64,000 bases of DNA from UBA4742 sp963785815 (GTDB lineage: Bacteria; Actinomycetota; Acidimicrobiia; Acidimicrobiales; Acidimicrobilacustridaceae), in contig CAWAWN010000001.1 in assembly GCA_963785815.1 (NCBI GenBank), positions 248,001 through 312,000 of the forward strand. The letters are read 5' to 3'. The position numbers and the translations under genes are program-made. Below are positions 1-8,254 of this stretch, in pieces (positions within the stretch are counted from its first letter, which is position 1; each line of letters opens with the position of its first letter). The notes beneath the pieces are model-generated. The model was not told the origin of the DNA and did not search any database. It saw nothing but the letters and a program-made list of their open reading frames with translations.

Positions 1-2
1 AG

Positions 3-707
3 GCCACCGCGGCCGACAACGACTGCTGGGTGGTGGTGCTGACCGGCGCCGGCCGAGCCTTCTGCTCGGGCCTCGACCTCAAGGACTACGGGATCATCCC
101 CAACATCGACGGCCTCTCGGTGGGCCGCATCGCGCAACGCTCCATGCGCTACTACTCCCGGCTCATCCCGACGATGCGGGCCATGCCCCAGCCGGTGATC
201 GCCGCGGTGAACGGGCCGTCCTACGGCGGGGGCATGTGCCTCACCCTGGGGGCCGAGCTGCGGTTCGCGTCGGAGTCGGCCACCTTCAACAGCACCGGCA
301 TCGTCAACGGCCTCACCAGCACCGAGCTGGGGGCCAGCTGGCTGCTGCCCCGCCTGGTGGGAGCGGCCCACGCCAACGACATCCTGTTGACCGGGCGCAC
401 CGTCGACGCGGCCGAGGCGCTGCGCATGGGCCTGGTGTCGCGGGTGGTGGCCGAGGGCGAGGTGGTGGACGCCGCGCTGGAGGTGGCGGCCGCCATGACC
501 CGCTACAGCCCCTACGGCCTGGCCATGACCAAGGACGTCATCTGGGTCAACCTGGAGAACCCCAGCCTGACCTCGGCCATCGAGATCGAGGACCGCAACC
601 AGCTCATGCTGGGCTTCACCGAGAACCTGCCCGAGGCCATCCGCGCCTTCGACCAGGACCGCGACCCCGTCTACACCGACGAACCCCGCCGCGACCTGTT
701 CGGATGA
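3..707 (+). CDS. Enoyl-CoA hydratase/isomerase family protein (5' partial)
   Basis: The reading frame is open to the left edge, so the start lies outside the window. The visible 235 codons show the crotonase fold: the first oxyanion-hole segment AFCSGLDLK, the second YGGGMCL, and a Glu in the following helix (TSTELGASWLLPR), where crotonases place a catalytic acid. The family hydrates or isomerises acyl-CoA thioesters in beta-oxidation and related catabolism. The exact substrate cannot be read from sequence. It is followed 70 nt later by a secreted phosphoesterase on the same strand, then by a thiolase, which fits an acyl-CoA catabolic neighbourhood. The C-terminal helix region (residues after VYTDEPRRDLFG) is complete. 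Confidence 0.9.
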   Translation, partial: ATAADNDCWVVVLTGAGRAFCSGLDLKDYGIIPNIDGLSVGRIAQRSMRYYSRLIPTMRAMPQPVIAAVNGPSYGGGMCLTLGAELRFASESATFNSTGIVNGLTSTELGASWLLPRLVGAAHANDILLTGRTVDAAEALRMGLVSRVVAEGEVVDAALEVAAAMTRYSPYGLAMTKDVIWVNLENPSLTSAIEIEDRNQLMLGFTENLPEAIRAFDQDRDPVYTDEPRRDLFG

Positions 708-777
708 TCTCGGGCCGCCGTCTCCTCGGGTCGGCTGGGGGTGGCACCATGAGGCCGAGCTCCAAGGAGGGGACCCG

Positions 778-2160
778 ATGACCATCTCGCGCCGGTCGTT
801 CCTGTTGGGCGGCACCGCGGCGGCGGCCGGCTTCTCGTTGGCGGCCTGCAGCAGCGGCAAGTCCACCACCTCGGCCACGGCCACCACGCGAGCGGTCACG
901 ACCACGACCGCCCGCGTGCGCCAGGTGGGTGAGCGCCCGGACCCGTCCAAGCCCGAGGGCACCGACCTGCTGCCCCAGATCGAGCACATCGTCGTACTCA
1001 TGATGGAGAACCACTCCTTCGACAACTACTTCGGCGTGCTCGGGCGCGGCGACGGCCTGAAGCTCGACAAGGCGGGCAAGCCCGTGCCCGCCCACCCCAA
1101 TCTGGATGCCTCCGGCACCGCCGTGCCCCTGTTCCGCATGGCCAACACCTGCCAGCCCGACGGCCTGCCCAGCCAGCAGTGGAACGACATGATCACCCAG
1201 TGGGACGACGGGAAGATGGACGGCTTCGTGCGGTCCCTGAGTGGGCCCACTGCCATGGGGTACTGGGACGGTCAGGACATCCCCTTCTACTACGGGCTGG
1301 CCAAGACCTTCCCCGTCTGCGACCGGTGGTTCGCCTCCTGCTTCGGTCAGACCTACCCCAACCGTCGGTACCTGCTCTCGGGCACGTCGATGGGCACGAT
1401 CCACACCAGCCCCGAGCCCGACGCCACCACGTTGGTCCCCACCAACGGCACCATCTTCGACGCCTTCAACCGTCACGGCATCACCTGGAAGGACTACTAC
1501 CAGAGCGGTCCCAGCCTCGGCCTCTACCTGCCCGACCTGGCCAAGAACGTGGACAAGACGGCCAAGATGGCGCAGTTCTACGTCGATGCCGCGGCTGGCC
1601 AGCTGCCGGCTTTCAGCCTGCTCGAGCCCGACTTCGACAAGCAGTCGGAGGAGGACCCCCAGGACATCAGCGTGGGTGAGACCTTCGCGGCCAAGGTGAC
1701 CGACGCGGTGATGCAGAGCCCCAACTGGTCCAAGACCGTGTTCATCTGGATCTACGACGAGCACGGCGGGTACTACGACCACGTCCCCCCGCCGCCCGCC
1801 CTCGCCCCCGACGACATCCCGCCGCGCTACAAGCCGGGCGACCAGCCCTTCGGGTTCGACCGCTACGGGTTCCGGGTGCCGGCCGCCATCGTCTCGCCCT
1901 ACGCCAGGAAGGAGTACGTCTCCCACGTGGTGCACGACCACACCTCGGTCCTGAGCCTGGCCGAGCACAAGTGGAACCTCCCGGCGCTCACCAGGCGGGA
2001 CGGCGCGGCCGACAACCTGCTCGACTCGCTCGACCTGCACGCCACACCTGCCTTCCTGCACCCGCCGACCCTGCCGGCGCCCAAGAACACGAGCGCCTCG
2101 GATCCCATCGCCACCCCCATCTGCACTGCACCCGGCCCGATCCCGAACCCCGCGGGGTGA
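778..2160 (+). CDS. Tat-exported lipoprotein phosphoesterase (phospholipase C / acid phosphatase family)
   Basis: 460 aa. The N terminus has a twin-arginine motif (SRRSFLLGG) and a lipobox LAAC with Cys24, followed by a Ser/Thr-rich tether, so it is predicted to be a Tat-exported lipoprotein on the outer face of the membrane. The mature part is the bacterial phosphoesterase (PF04185) fold: IEHIVVLMMENHSFDNYFG at its start (the ENHSFD motif contributes metal/catalytic residues), a CDRWFAS segment and WIYDEHGGYYDHVPPP later. Members hydrolyse phospholipid or phosphomonoester bonds. A strong ribosome binding site (AAGGAGG) lies 8 nt before the ATG. It ends 1 nt before the following thiolase start, implying co-transcription. 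Substrate class is inferred only. Confidence 0.9.
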   Translation: MTISRRSFLLGGTAAAAGFSLAACSSGKSTTSATATTRAVTTTTARVRQVGERPDPSKPEGTDLLPQIEHIVVLMMENHSFDNYFGVLGRGDGLKLDKAGKPVPAHPNLDASGTAVPLFRMANTCQPDGLPSQQWNDMITQWDDGKMDGFVRSLSGPTAMGYWDGQDIPFYYGLAKTFPVCDRWFASCFGQTYPNRRYLLSGTSMGTIHTSPEPDATTLVPTNGTIFDAFNRHGITWKDYYQSGPSLGLYLPDLAKNVDKTAKMAQFYVDAAAGQLPAFSLLEPDFDKQSEEDPQDISVGETFAAKVTDAVMQSPNWSKTVFIWIYDEHGGYYDHVPPPPALAPDDIPPRYKPGDQPFGFDRYGFRVPAAIVSPYARKEYVSHVVHDHTSVLSLAEHKWNLPALTRRDGAADNLLDSLDLHATPAFLHPPTLPAPKNTSASDPIATPICTAPGPIPNPAG

Positions 2161-2161
2161 C

Positions 2162-3669
2162 ATGACCGTGCCCCGGGGGCTCGATCCCCGCACCCCCGTG
2201 CTGGTCGGCGCCGCCACCCTGACCCAACGCGATGACGATCCGATCGCCGCTCGCGATGCGCTCGAGCTGATGGGCGACGTCACCCGCGCCGCCGCGGTCG
2301 ACGCCGGTGCCCGCTCGGCCGACGACCTGCTGGCCAGCATCGGCCTGGTGCTGGTGCCCGAGGGCATCTGGTCCCACACCGATCCGGGGCGGCACCTGGC
2401 CCAGGCCGTCGGGGCCTCGGCCCACACGGTGCTGGCCGAGGTGGGCGTGCTCCAGCAGACCCTGTTCACCCGCGCCGCGTGCGTGCCGTGGCCGACGGCC
2501 GGGTGGACGTGGCCCTGGTGGTGGGCGGCGAGGACAAGCACCGCCAGCTCCGCGCCGCCATCGAGGGGATCGAGCTGGACCCGACCCGGGAAGGGCGGGC
2601 CGGAGGAGCGCCGGATGAGCGCTGGGCGCCGGCCGGCGAGATCCTCAGCCGCATGGAGATCGAGCGCGACCTGGCCGTCCCGGCCCAGCAGTACGCGCTC
2701 ATCGAGTCCGCCCTGGCCCACGCCGAGGGCCGCCCGCCGGCGGCCAACGCGGATCGACTGGGGGCGCTGTGGGCGCGGTTCGCGGCGGTCGCCGCCACCC
2801 GGCCCGAGGCGTGGGATCGCTCGGCGCCCGACGCCAGCCACATCGCCCAGCCGAGCGACGCCAACCGCATGCTGTCGACGCCCTACACCAAGCTGCTGTG
2901 CTCTCAGTGGAACGTCGACCAGGCCGCCGCCCTGGTGGTGGTCTCGGTTTCCGAGGCCGAGCGTCGCGGCATCCCCCGCGACCGCTGGATCTTCCCCCTG
3001 GCTGCGGCCGAGTCGAACCTCATGGTGCCCCTGAGCGTCCGGGCCGACCTGCACCGCTCGCCGGCGGTGGCCGAGGTGGGCCGAGCCGTGCTGGCCGCCG
3101 TCGACCGGGGCGCGGCGCTGGCGGCGTTCGACGTGGTGGACCTCTACAGCTGCTTCCCGGCCGCCGTCGGGGTCCAGGCCCGCGAGCTGGGCCTGGACGA
3201 GGGTGGCGCCCTCACCGTCACCGGCGGCATGACGTTCGGCGGCGGTCCCCTGAACAACTACGGCCTGCAGGCCCTGGCCGTGCTGGCCGAGCGCTTGCGG
3301 GCCGCCCCTGGCGCCGTCGGCCTGGTCACCTCCATCAGCGGGATGCTCACCAAGTTCGGCGGGTCGGTGTGGTCGACCCGGCCAGCCGACGGCGGGTTCG
3401 TGGACGTCGACGTGACCGAGGCCGTGGCCGACGCCACCGGGGTGCGCCGCGGCGATCCGGAGGCGCAGGGGCCGGCGAGGGTGGTGGCGGCCACGGTGAT
3501 CCACGACCGGGGCCAGCCGTCGCGGGCCGTCGCCGTGCTGGACACCGCTGACGGGAGCCGCACCGTGGCCCGGTGCCACCAGGCCGACGTGGTCACAGCC
3601 ATGGTCTGCGAGGACTGGATCGGGCGCGGCGTGGTGGTCACCGAGCCGGGTGCCTTCGTCCCCGCCTGA
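2162..3669 (+). pseudogene. Acetyl-CoA acetyltransferase / SCP-x-type thiolase, split by a one-base frameshift
   Basis: The product starts RGLDPRTPVLVGAATLTQR, continues in frame to TLFTRAA at about 2475, and resumes in the next frame as RAVADGRVDVALVVGGEDK through the C terminus (CEDWIGRGVVVTEPGAF). Adding a single G near 2475-2478 restores one continuous protein of about 502 aa. The N-terminal part resembles mycobacterial SCP-x/thiolase-like proteins, and the C-terminal 90 residues resemble the OB-like extra domain of thiolase-like type 1 proteins. The family condenses or cleaves acyl-CoAs. Start is the ATG 1 nt after the phosphoesterase stop. The break may be a genuine mutation or a sequencing error; downstream codon use is normal, which favours a recent event or an error. 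Confidence 0.75.
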
Positions 3670-3702
3670 GGGCGTGCTCACCGCCGCCGGCTCCGGTAGA
3701 AT

Positions 3703-3716
3703 TGAAACAGGTTCTC
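3703..3716. promoter_or_regulatory. Palindromic operator-like site upstream of amidohydrolase
   Basis: TGAAACAGGTTCTC lies 28 nt before the ATG at 3744 and contains AACnnGTT with flanking T. It matches the KstR-type consensus TnnAACnnGTTnnA at all fixed positions but the last. KstR is a TetR-family repressor of steroid/lipid catabolism in actinobacteria; assignment here is inference from one near-match. Confidence 0.3.
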
Positions 3717-3743
3717 ATTCGACGCATCAGGGGGTGCTCGCCC

Positions 3744-4964
3744 ATGAGCCACGTGGAATCCCGTCCGACCACCGGTGAGCACTACACGATCATCTCGGCT
3801 GACTGCCACGCCGGCGGCAGCCACGAGATGTACCGCGAGTACCTCGACCCGGCCTGGATCCCCGAGTTCGACGCCTGGCGGGAGAAGTACAAGAACCCCT
3901 TCCGCGACCTGCAGGACGGCGGCCGCATCCGCAACTGGGACGACGCCAGGCGCAACGGCGACCTGGAGGCCGACGGCATCGTGGGCGAGGTGGTGTTCCC
4001 CAACACCGTGCCGCCCTTCTTCCCCAACTTCGTCCTGTTCGCCCGCCCACCCACCGACGATCAGTACCCAGCCCGGTTGGCCGGCATCCGAGCCCACAAC
4101 CGATGGCTGGCCGACTGGTGCGCCCGGTTCCCCGACCGCCGGGCCGGTATCGGCCAGGTCTTCCTCAACGACGTGGACGAGGCCATAGCCGATGTCGAGT
4201 GGTGCCACGCCAACGGCCTGCGCGGCGGCGTGCTGATCTCGGCCATCCCGCCCGACGTGAAGTACGTCAAGCCCCTCTACGACCCCTGCTACGACCCGCT
4301 CTGGGCGGCCTGCCAGGACCTCGGCATGCCGGTGAACAGCCACGGCGGCACCGGGCTGCCCGACTACGGGCGCTACCCGGCGGCCGCCCTGCTGTTCATC
4401 ACCGAGGTGCCGTTCTACTCGCAGCGGGCGTTCGTGCAGCTGCTGTTCGCCGGCGTCTTCGAGCGCTTCCCCCGGCTCAAGTTCGTCATGACCGAGATGG
4501 GCTGTGCCTGGCTGCCGCCGATGCTCGCGCACTTCGACCGGATGATGGCCCAGATCCGCGACACCGGTCGCATCGGCGAGATGCGCTACGCGGAGGGCGA
4601 CGTGCTGCCCCGGTCAGCCACCGAGTACTTCCAGCAGAACTGCTGGGTGGGAGCGAGCCAACCCGGCCCCGACGACGTGCGGGCCATGCAGAAGCTCGGC
4701 GTGGACCGCTGCATGTGGGGGTCGGACTACCCCCACGAGGAGGGCACCGGTCCCTTCACCCGCGAGCACCTGCGCCAGCGCTTCCACGACCGCCCGGCCG
4801 ACGAGCTGCGCCAGGTCCTGGGCGCCAACGCCGCCGCGCTCTACGGCTTCGACCTGGCTGCGCTGGCCCCGCTGGCCGACCACGTCGGCCCGACGGTGGG
4901 CGAGGTGGCCACCCCGCTGGACCACCTGCCCGAGCACCCCAACGAGGCGTTGCTGCGGGTCTGA
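3744..4964 (+). CDS. Amidohydrolase family (amidohydrolase_2) metal-dependent hydrolase
   Basis: 406 aa from the ATG at 3744; an upstream in-frame extension antisense to nothing recognisable was rejected because this ATG begins the conserved domain. The protein has the TIM-barrel signature of PF04909: SADCHAG near the N terminus, NSHGGTGLPDYG in mid-barrel, and WGSDYPHEEGTGPF at the C terminus, the Asp and His positions expected for metal binding. Family members hydrolyse or decarboxylate ring and carboxylic substrates. An operator-like palindrome precedes it. A second member of the family occurs at 53359-54576, suggesting repeated use of this chemistry in the locus. Substrate unknown. Confidence 0.85.
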   Translation: MSHVESRPTTGEHYTIISADCHAGGSHEMYREYLDPAWIPEFDAWREKYKNPFRDLQDGGRIRNWDDARRNGDLEADGIVGEVVFPNTVPPFFPNFVLFARPPTDDQYPARLAGIRAHNRWLADWCARFPDRRAGIGQVFLNDVDEAIADVEWCHANGLRGGVLISAIPPDVKYVKPLYDPCYDPLWAACQDLGMPVNSHGGTGLPDYGRYPAAALLFITEVPFYSQRAFVQLLFAGVFERFPRLKFVMTEMGCAWLPPMLAHFDRMMAQIRDTGRIGEMRYAEGDVLPRSATEYFQQNCWVGASQPGPDDVRAMQKLGVDRCMWGSDYPHEEGTGPFTREHLRQRFHDRPADELRQVLGANAAALYGFDLAALAPLADHVGPTVGEVATPLDHLPEHPNEALLRV

Positions 4965-5004
4965 GACCCGAGCCCGGCGACCGGCCCATGTCCGGCGGGC
5001 GCGT

Positions 5005-6909
5005 TCAGCCGCAGTGGTCGGCGTCGTGGCCGGGTGAGGCGGGCACGTCGAGAGCCGGGCTGCGATCGAAGAAGCCGTAGGGCACCAGGGAGAAGCCCGT
5101 GTACTCGACGGGCATGACCGGCCAGTCCTCGGGGCGCGGGATGTGGGTGATGCCGAAGGTGTGCCACAGCACCACGTCGGTGTCGGCCAGGTCGCGGTCA
5201 GCCGCCGTCCAAGCCGGCAGGCCGTCGCCGCCGGTGTGCTGGTTCGGGTGGTCGCCGGCGGCTCGACGCTCGTCGGGTCGGTAGGGGGTGACCCACAGGT
5301 TCCGGGTGGCGAAGGCGGCGCGACGGGCCACGCTGGAGGCCGGGTCGGCCAGCAGGGTCGGGGTGGCCTGGGGCACCAGCTTGTAGGCCACCGGCTGGCC
5401 CAGGGCGTTGAGCACGTTCGGGTTGACCACCTTCCACGTGCGGCTGCGGGCCGGATCGACCAGCCGCCTGGCCGCCTGCTCGGTGGACAGCGGGGTGGCC
5501 CGGCTGGTGAAGCTGTTGGCCAGCGGGTTGTCCGGACCGGGCGGGTCCGCCACCGCGTCGAGCTCGTAGACGGTGTTGGTGGGGCCGTCCACGTCGAGGT
5601 CGAGGCGCACGTTGAACAGGTGCTGGTGGTACGGAGCAGCCAGCTGCGGAGCGACCACCGACGCGTGGTCGGGTTGCTCGCCGGGAGCCAGCGCCATGGT
5701 GGACAGGATCCCGGTGAGCTTGACCTCCAGCGAGATCGTGCCGTCCAGGTAGAGGTACCAGAAGAAGCCGTACTCGTAGTTGCCCACCGTCGAGATGGAG
5801 CTGATGACCAGCCGCCGGGACCGGCGGACCTCGGTGGTCCCGGCGTGCAGGTCGACGTGCTTCCACCCGATGCCGTAGTCCTCCTCGTGGATGCAGATGG
5901 CGCTGGGGAGCGTCTGGGCCTGGCCCCGCTCGGAGGCGAAGTCCACGTCGAGGTAGCGGATCTCGCCCAGGCAGTCGCAGCCCAGGGTGAGCGAGTTGGC
6001 CATGCGGCCCAGCCCCCACTCCCCCACGTCGAAGGCGTTCTTCCACCCGTGCATGGGACCGGGGTGGCCGTAGGGGACCACCATCTCGCTCACCGAGGCC
6101 CGGTGCATGATCGAGCGGACCCGACCGCCGTCGGCGTAGCCGACCGTGTGCAGCACCAGGCCCTCGTAGGGATCCATGGTCACCCGCAGCGACCACTTCT
6201 GCCAGCGCAGCTGGTTGCCCTCGAGCTCGAAGCTGACGCCCTCGGGCTGGGTGATCTCGAGGGGGCGCAGGTCGGTGCGGGGCGCCGGGGCGTCCGGCCC
6301 CCGGTAGGCGCCGGGATCGGGAGGCAGGGGCACCACGCCGTGGTCGACCACCTCGAGCACCTCGCCCCGAGCCATGTCCACGAAGGCGATCAGCCCCTCG
6401 ATGGGTCGGGCGTAGCCGTTGTCGGTCGGCTGCTCGCGGTAGTAGGCCAGGCAGCGGGTGATGCGCCGGCCCTCTTCATGGGCCACCCCGAAGCTGCCGG
6501 CCGGCCAGGGGTCGATCTGCACCTGGGCGGGGTCCGTGATCCCCCGTCGGGCCAGGGCGGCCTGCCAGTCCGGGTGGTCGATGAGGGCGACGATGGTGAT
6601 GAGCGACTCCTCGAACAGCAGCGCCGGGCGCAGGTCGGCCAGCTCGTCCCAGCGCACGACCGCGCCGCGGTCGAGGTCGACGACCGCCTCGATCACGTCG
6701 GTGGCCGGACCGGGCACGATCACCAGGCGCACCCGGCGTGGCGGGGCGGACCCCTGGTCCACGAATCGGCGCCACTCGTCCTTGGTGGGCTCGTCCAGGC
6801 CGACGTAGGCGAAGCGCGCCGCCTCGGTCATGCCCGGATGGCGGTGGGCGACGGCCACCGCCGCCTCGATCTCCGCCCCGACCAGGGCGTCGAGTGGATG
6901 CGCGGCCAT
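5005..6909 (-). CDS. Copper amine oxidase (primary-amine oxidase)
   Basis: 634 aa, the usual length for bacterial members. The topaquinone precursor is Tyr378 in STVGNYEYGF. The general base is the Asp in KNAFDVGEWGLG. Copper ligands are the HQH pair in APYHQHLFNVRLD and the later His in WHTFGITHIPRPEDWPVMP. It oxidatively deaminates primary amines to aldehydes with release of ammonia and hydrogen peroxide. I chose the ATG at 6909 because conserved N-terminal sequence (HPLDALVGAEIEAAV) begins there; the frame stays open upstream over the divergent SDR but that is antisense. No signal peptide is visible, so it is probably cytosolic. Divergent from the SDR at 6976. Confidence 0.93.
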   Translation of the reverse strand: MAAHPLDALVGAEIEAAVAVAHRHPGMTEAARFAYVGLDEPTKDEWRRFVDQGSAPPRRVRLVIVPGPATDVIEAVVDLDRGAVVRWDELADLRPALLFEESLITIVALIDHPDWQAALARRGITDPAQVQIDPWPAGSFGVAHEEGRRITRCLAYYREQPTDNGYARPIEGLIAFVDMARGEVLEVVDHGVVPLPPDPGAYRGPDAPAPRTDLRPLEITQPEGVSFELEGNQLRWQKWSLRVTMDPYEGLVLHTVGYADGGRVRSIMHRASVSEMVVPYGHPGPMHGWKNAFDVGEWGLGRMANSLTLGCDCLGEIRYLDVDFASERGQAQTLPSAICIHEEDYGIGWKHVDLHAGTTEVRRSRRLVISSISTVGNYEYGFFWYLYLDGTISLEVKLTGILSTMALAPGEQPDHASVVAPQLAAPYHQHLFNVRLDLDVDGPTNTVYELDAVADPPGPDNPLANSFTSRATPLSTEQAARRLVDPARSRTWKVVNPNVLNALGQPVAYKLVPQATPTLLADPASSVARRAAFATRNLWVTPYRPDERRAAGDHPNQHTGGDGLPAWTAADRDLADTDVVLWHTFGITHIPRPEDWPVMPVEYTGFSLVPYGFFDRSPALDVPASPGHDADHCG

Positions 6910-6975
6910 GGCAGGAGCATAAGGTAGGACGACGCCCGATCGATCCCGATCGGAACCGGCCAGGGGGAACTGGGT

Positions 6976-7779
6976 ATGGGCTTCGAGCTGTCCGGCAGTC
7001 GGGTCCTGGTGACCGGCGCGTCCTCGGGCATCGGCGCCGGGCTGGCCGAGAGCTTCGCCGCCGCCGGCGCGTCGGTGGGCATCTGTGCCCGACGCGCCGA
7101 TCGCCTGGCCGAGGTGGCCGCCCGATGCCAGGCCCACGGGGTGGACGTCCACTCGTGGACCACCGACGTGTCCGACCCGGCCCAGGTCGACGCCCTGGCC
7201 GCGGACGCCCTCGACGCCCTGGGCGGCATCGATCTGCTGGTCAACAACGCCGGCATCCCGAAGCGTCGCCACGTCACCGCCCTCGACCTGGCCACGGTGG
7301 AGCACGTCACCCGGGTCAACTACCTGGCCCCGGTGCAGCTCACCCTGGCCCTGCTGCCCCAGATGCTGGCTCGGGGGTCGGGCCGGATCGTCAACGTCTC
7401 GTCGGTGGCGGCCACCCTGTCCTCGCCGGGCGAGTCGGCCTACAGCGCGTCCAAGGCCGCCCTGGCCGTGTTCTCGGAGTCGTTGAGCGTCGACCTGTGG
7501 GACCGGGGGGTCCGGGCCATGGTCGTGTACCCCGGCGTGGTCGACACCGAGCTGTTCACCCTGCCCGACAACGACCCGTTCACGGCTGACATCCAGCCCA
7601 TACCCGTGTCCGAGCTGGTGGCCGCCACCCTCGACGCCCTCGGGCGGGACGCGGTCGAGGTCTACGTCCCCGACTACTTCAAGGAGTTCGCGGTGGGCAA
7701 GGCCAACAACATCGAGGGCTTCCTGGCCGGGTCCGCCGCCTTCGCCCGCCAGCAGGAGTCCGGGAACTCGGCCACCTGA
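6976..7779 (+). CDS. Short-chain dehydrogenase/reductase
   Basis: 267 aa. Classical SDR layout: nucleotide-binding TGASSGIGAGLAE near residue 14, NNAG after strand 4, catalytic Ser in VNVSSVAA and the YSASK Tyr-Lys pair. It reduces or oxidises an alcohol/ketone with NAD(P)H. It is transcribed divergently from the amine oxidase with only 66 nt between, so an aldehyde/alcohol linkage is possible but unproven. The C-terminal tail (VPDYFKEFAVGKANNIEGFLAG) is longer than in the minimal classical SDR. Confidence 0.88.
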   Translation: MGFELSGSRVLVTGASSGIGAGLAESFAAAGASVGICARRADRLAEVAARCQAHGVDVHSWTTDVSDPAQVDALAADALDALGGIDLLVNNAGIPKRRHVTALDLATVEHVTRVNYLAPVQLTLALLPQMLARGSGRIVNVSSVAATLSSPGESAYSASKAALAVFSESLSVDLWDRGVRAMVVYPGVVDTELFTLPDNDPFTADIQPIPVSELVAATLDALGRDAVEVYVPDYFKEFAVGKANNIEGFLAGSAAFARQQESGNSAT

Positions 7780-7799
7780 GCCACCCGCGTCCGGGGCGG

Positions 7800-8140
7800 G
7801 AACGCCGTCGGTGAGCACGGCCAGGTCGTAGGCCTGGTCGGCGGGGAGCCAAGGGGGCGGAGGGCTCGGTCAGGTTGGGCAGCAGCAGGATCTGGTCGGT
7901 GGCCGTGGTGGTGGGGGGCCACGGTGATCCGGGTCGTCGCCGGCGCCCGGCGCCGTGGCCGGGACGGTCCGGGACGGTGCGATGGGCTTTACCTCGGTCT
8001 TCGGTGCGATCTGCGTACCCTGCGCAATGTCGCCCCCCGACCTGCTGATCAGCCCCACGCCGAGCAGTGCACCGACCAGCAGCAGGGCTCCGACACCCCA
8101 CGAACGCCGATGGCCTGCCCCACGTGACCACGCACCGCCA
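7800..8140 (-). pseudogene. Possible decayed small membrane protein gene; otherwise no gene between 7780 and 8254
   Basis: No intact gene fits the roughly 475-nt gap between the SDR and the protease. On the minus strand, however, a plausible protein can be pieced together from different frames: a hydrophobic run VGALLLVGALLGVGLI followed by SRSGGDIAQGTQIAPKTEV (about 7970-8075), then TDQILLLPNLTEPSAP (about 7865-7900), then ADQAYDLAVLTDGVPAP (about 7800-7845). GC-rich third positions are retained in each piece. Joining them needs several one-base shifts, some in C/G runs. This is either a decaying gene or an error-prone stretch, and it could be chance. Confidence 0.25.
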
Positions 8141-8254
8141 TCACCCCAGGTCGACCGCCCTCAGGGGGCATCTCAGCCGCATCTGTGAGATGCCTGTGAA
8201 GGACCGCCGACCGATCGCCCCGACTGCCTTTGCGAATACGATGGAGCCCCCACC

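Noticed and set aside
616..3681. 1021-aa minus-strand open frame
   Set aside because: It is antisense to the phosphoesterase and thiolase and reads as low-complexity Gly/His/Arg sequence, a known artefact of high-GC DNA.
6936..6953. CCGATC-N6-GATCGG repeat between amine oxidase and SDR
   Set aside because: Six-base arms of a common GC-rich word; too weak to call an operator.
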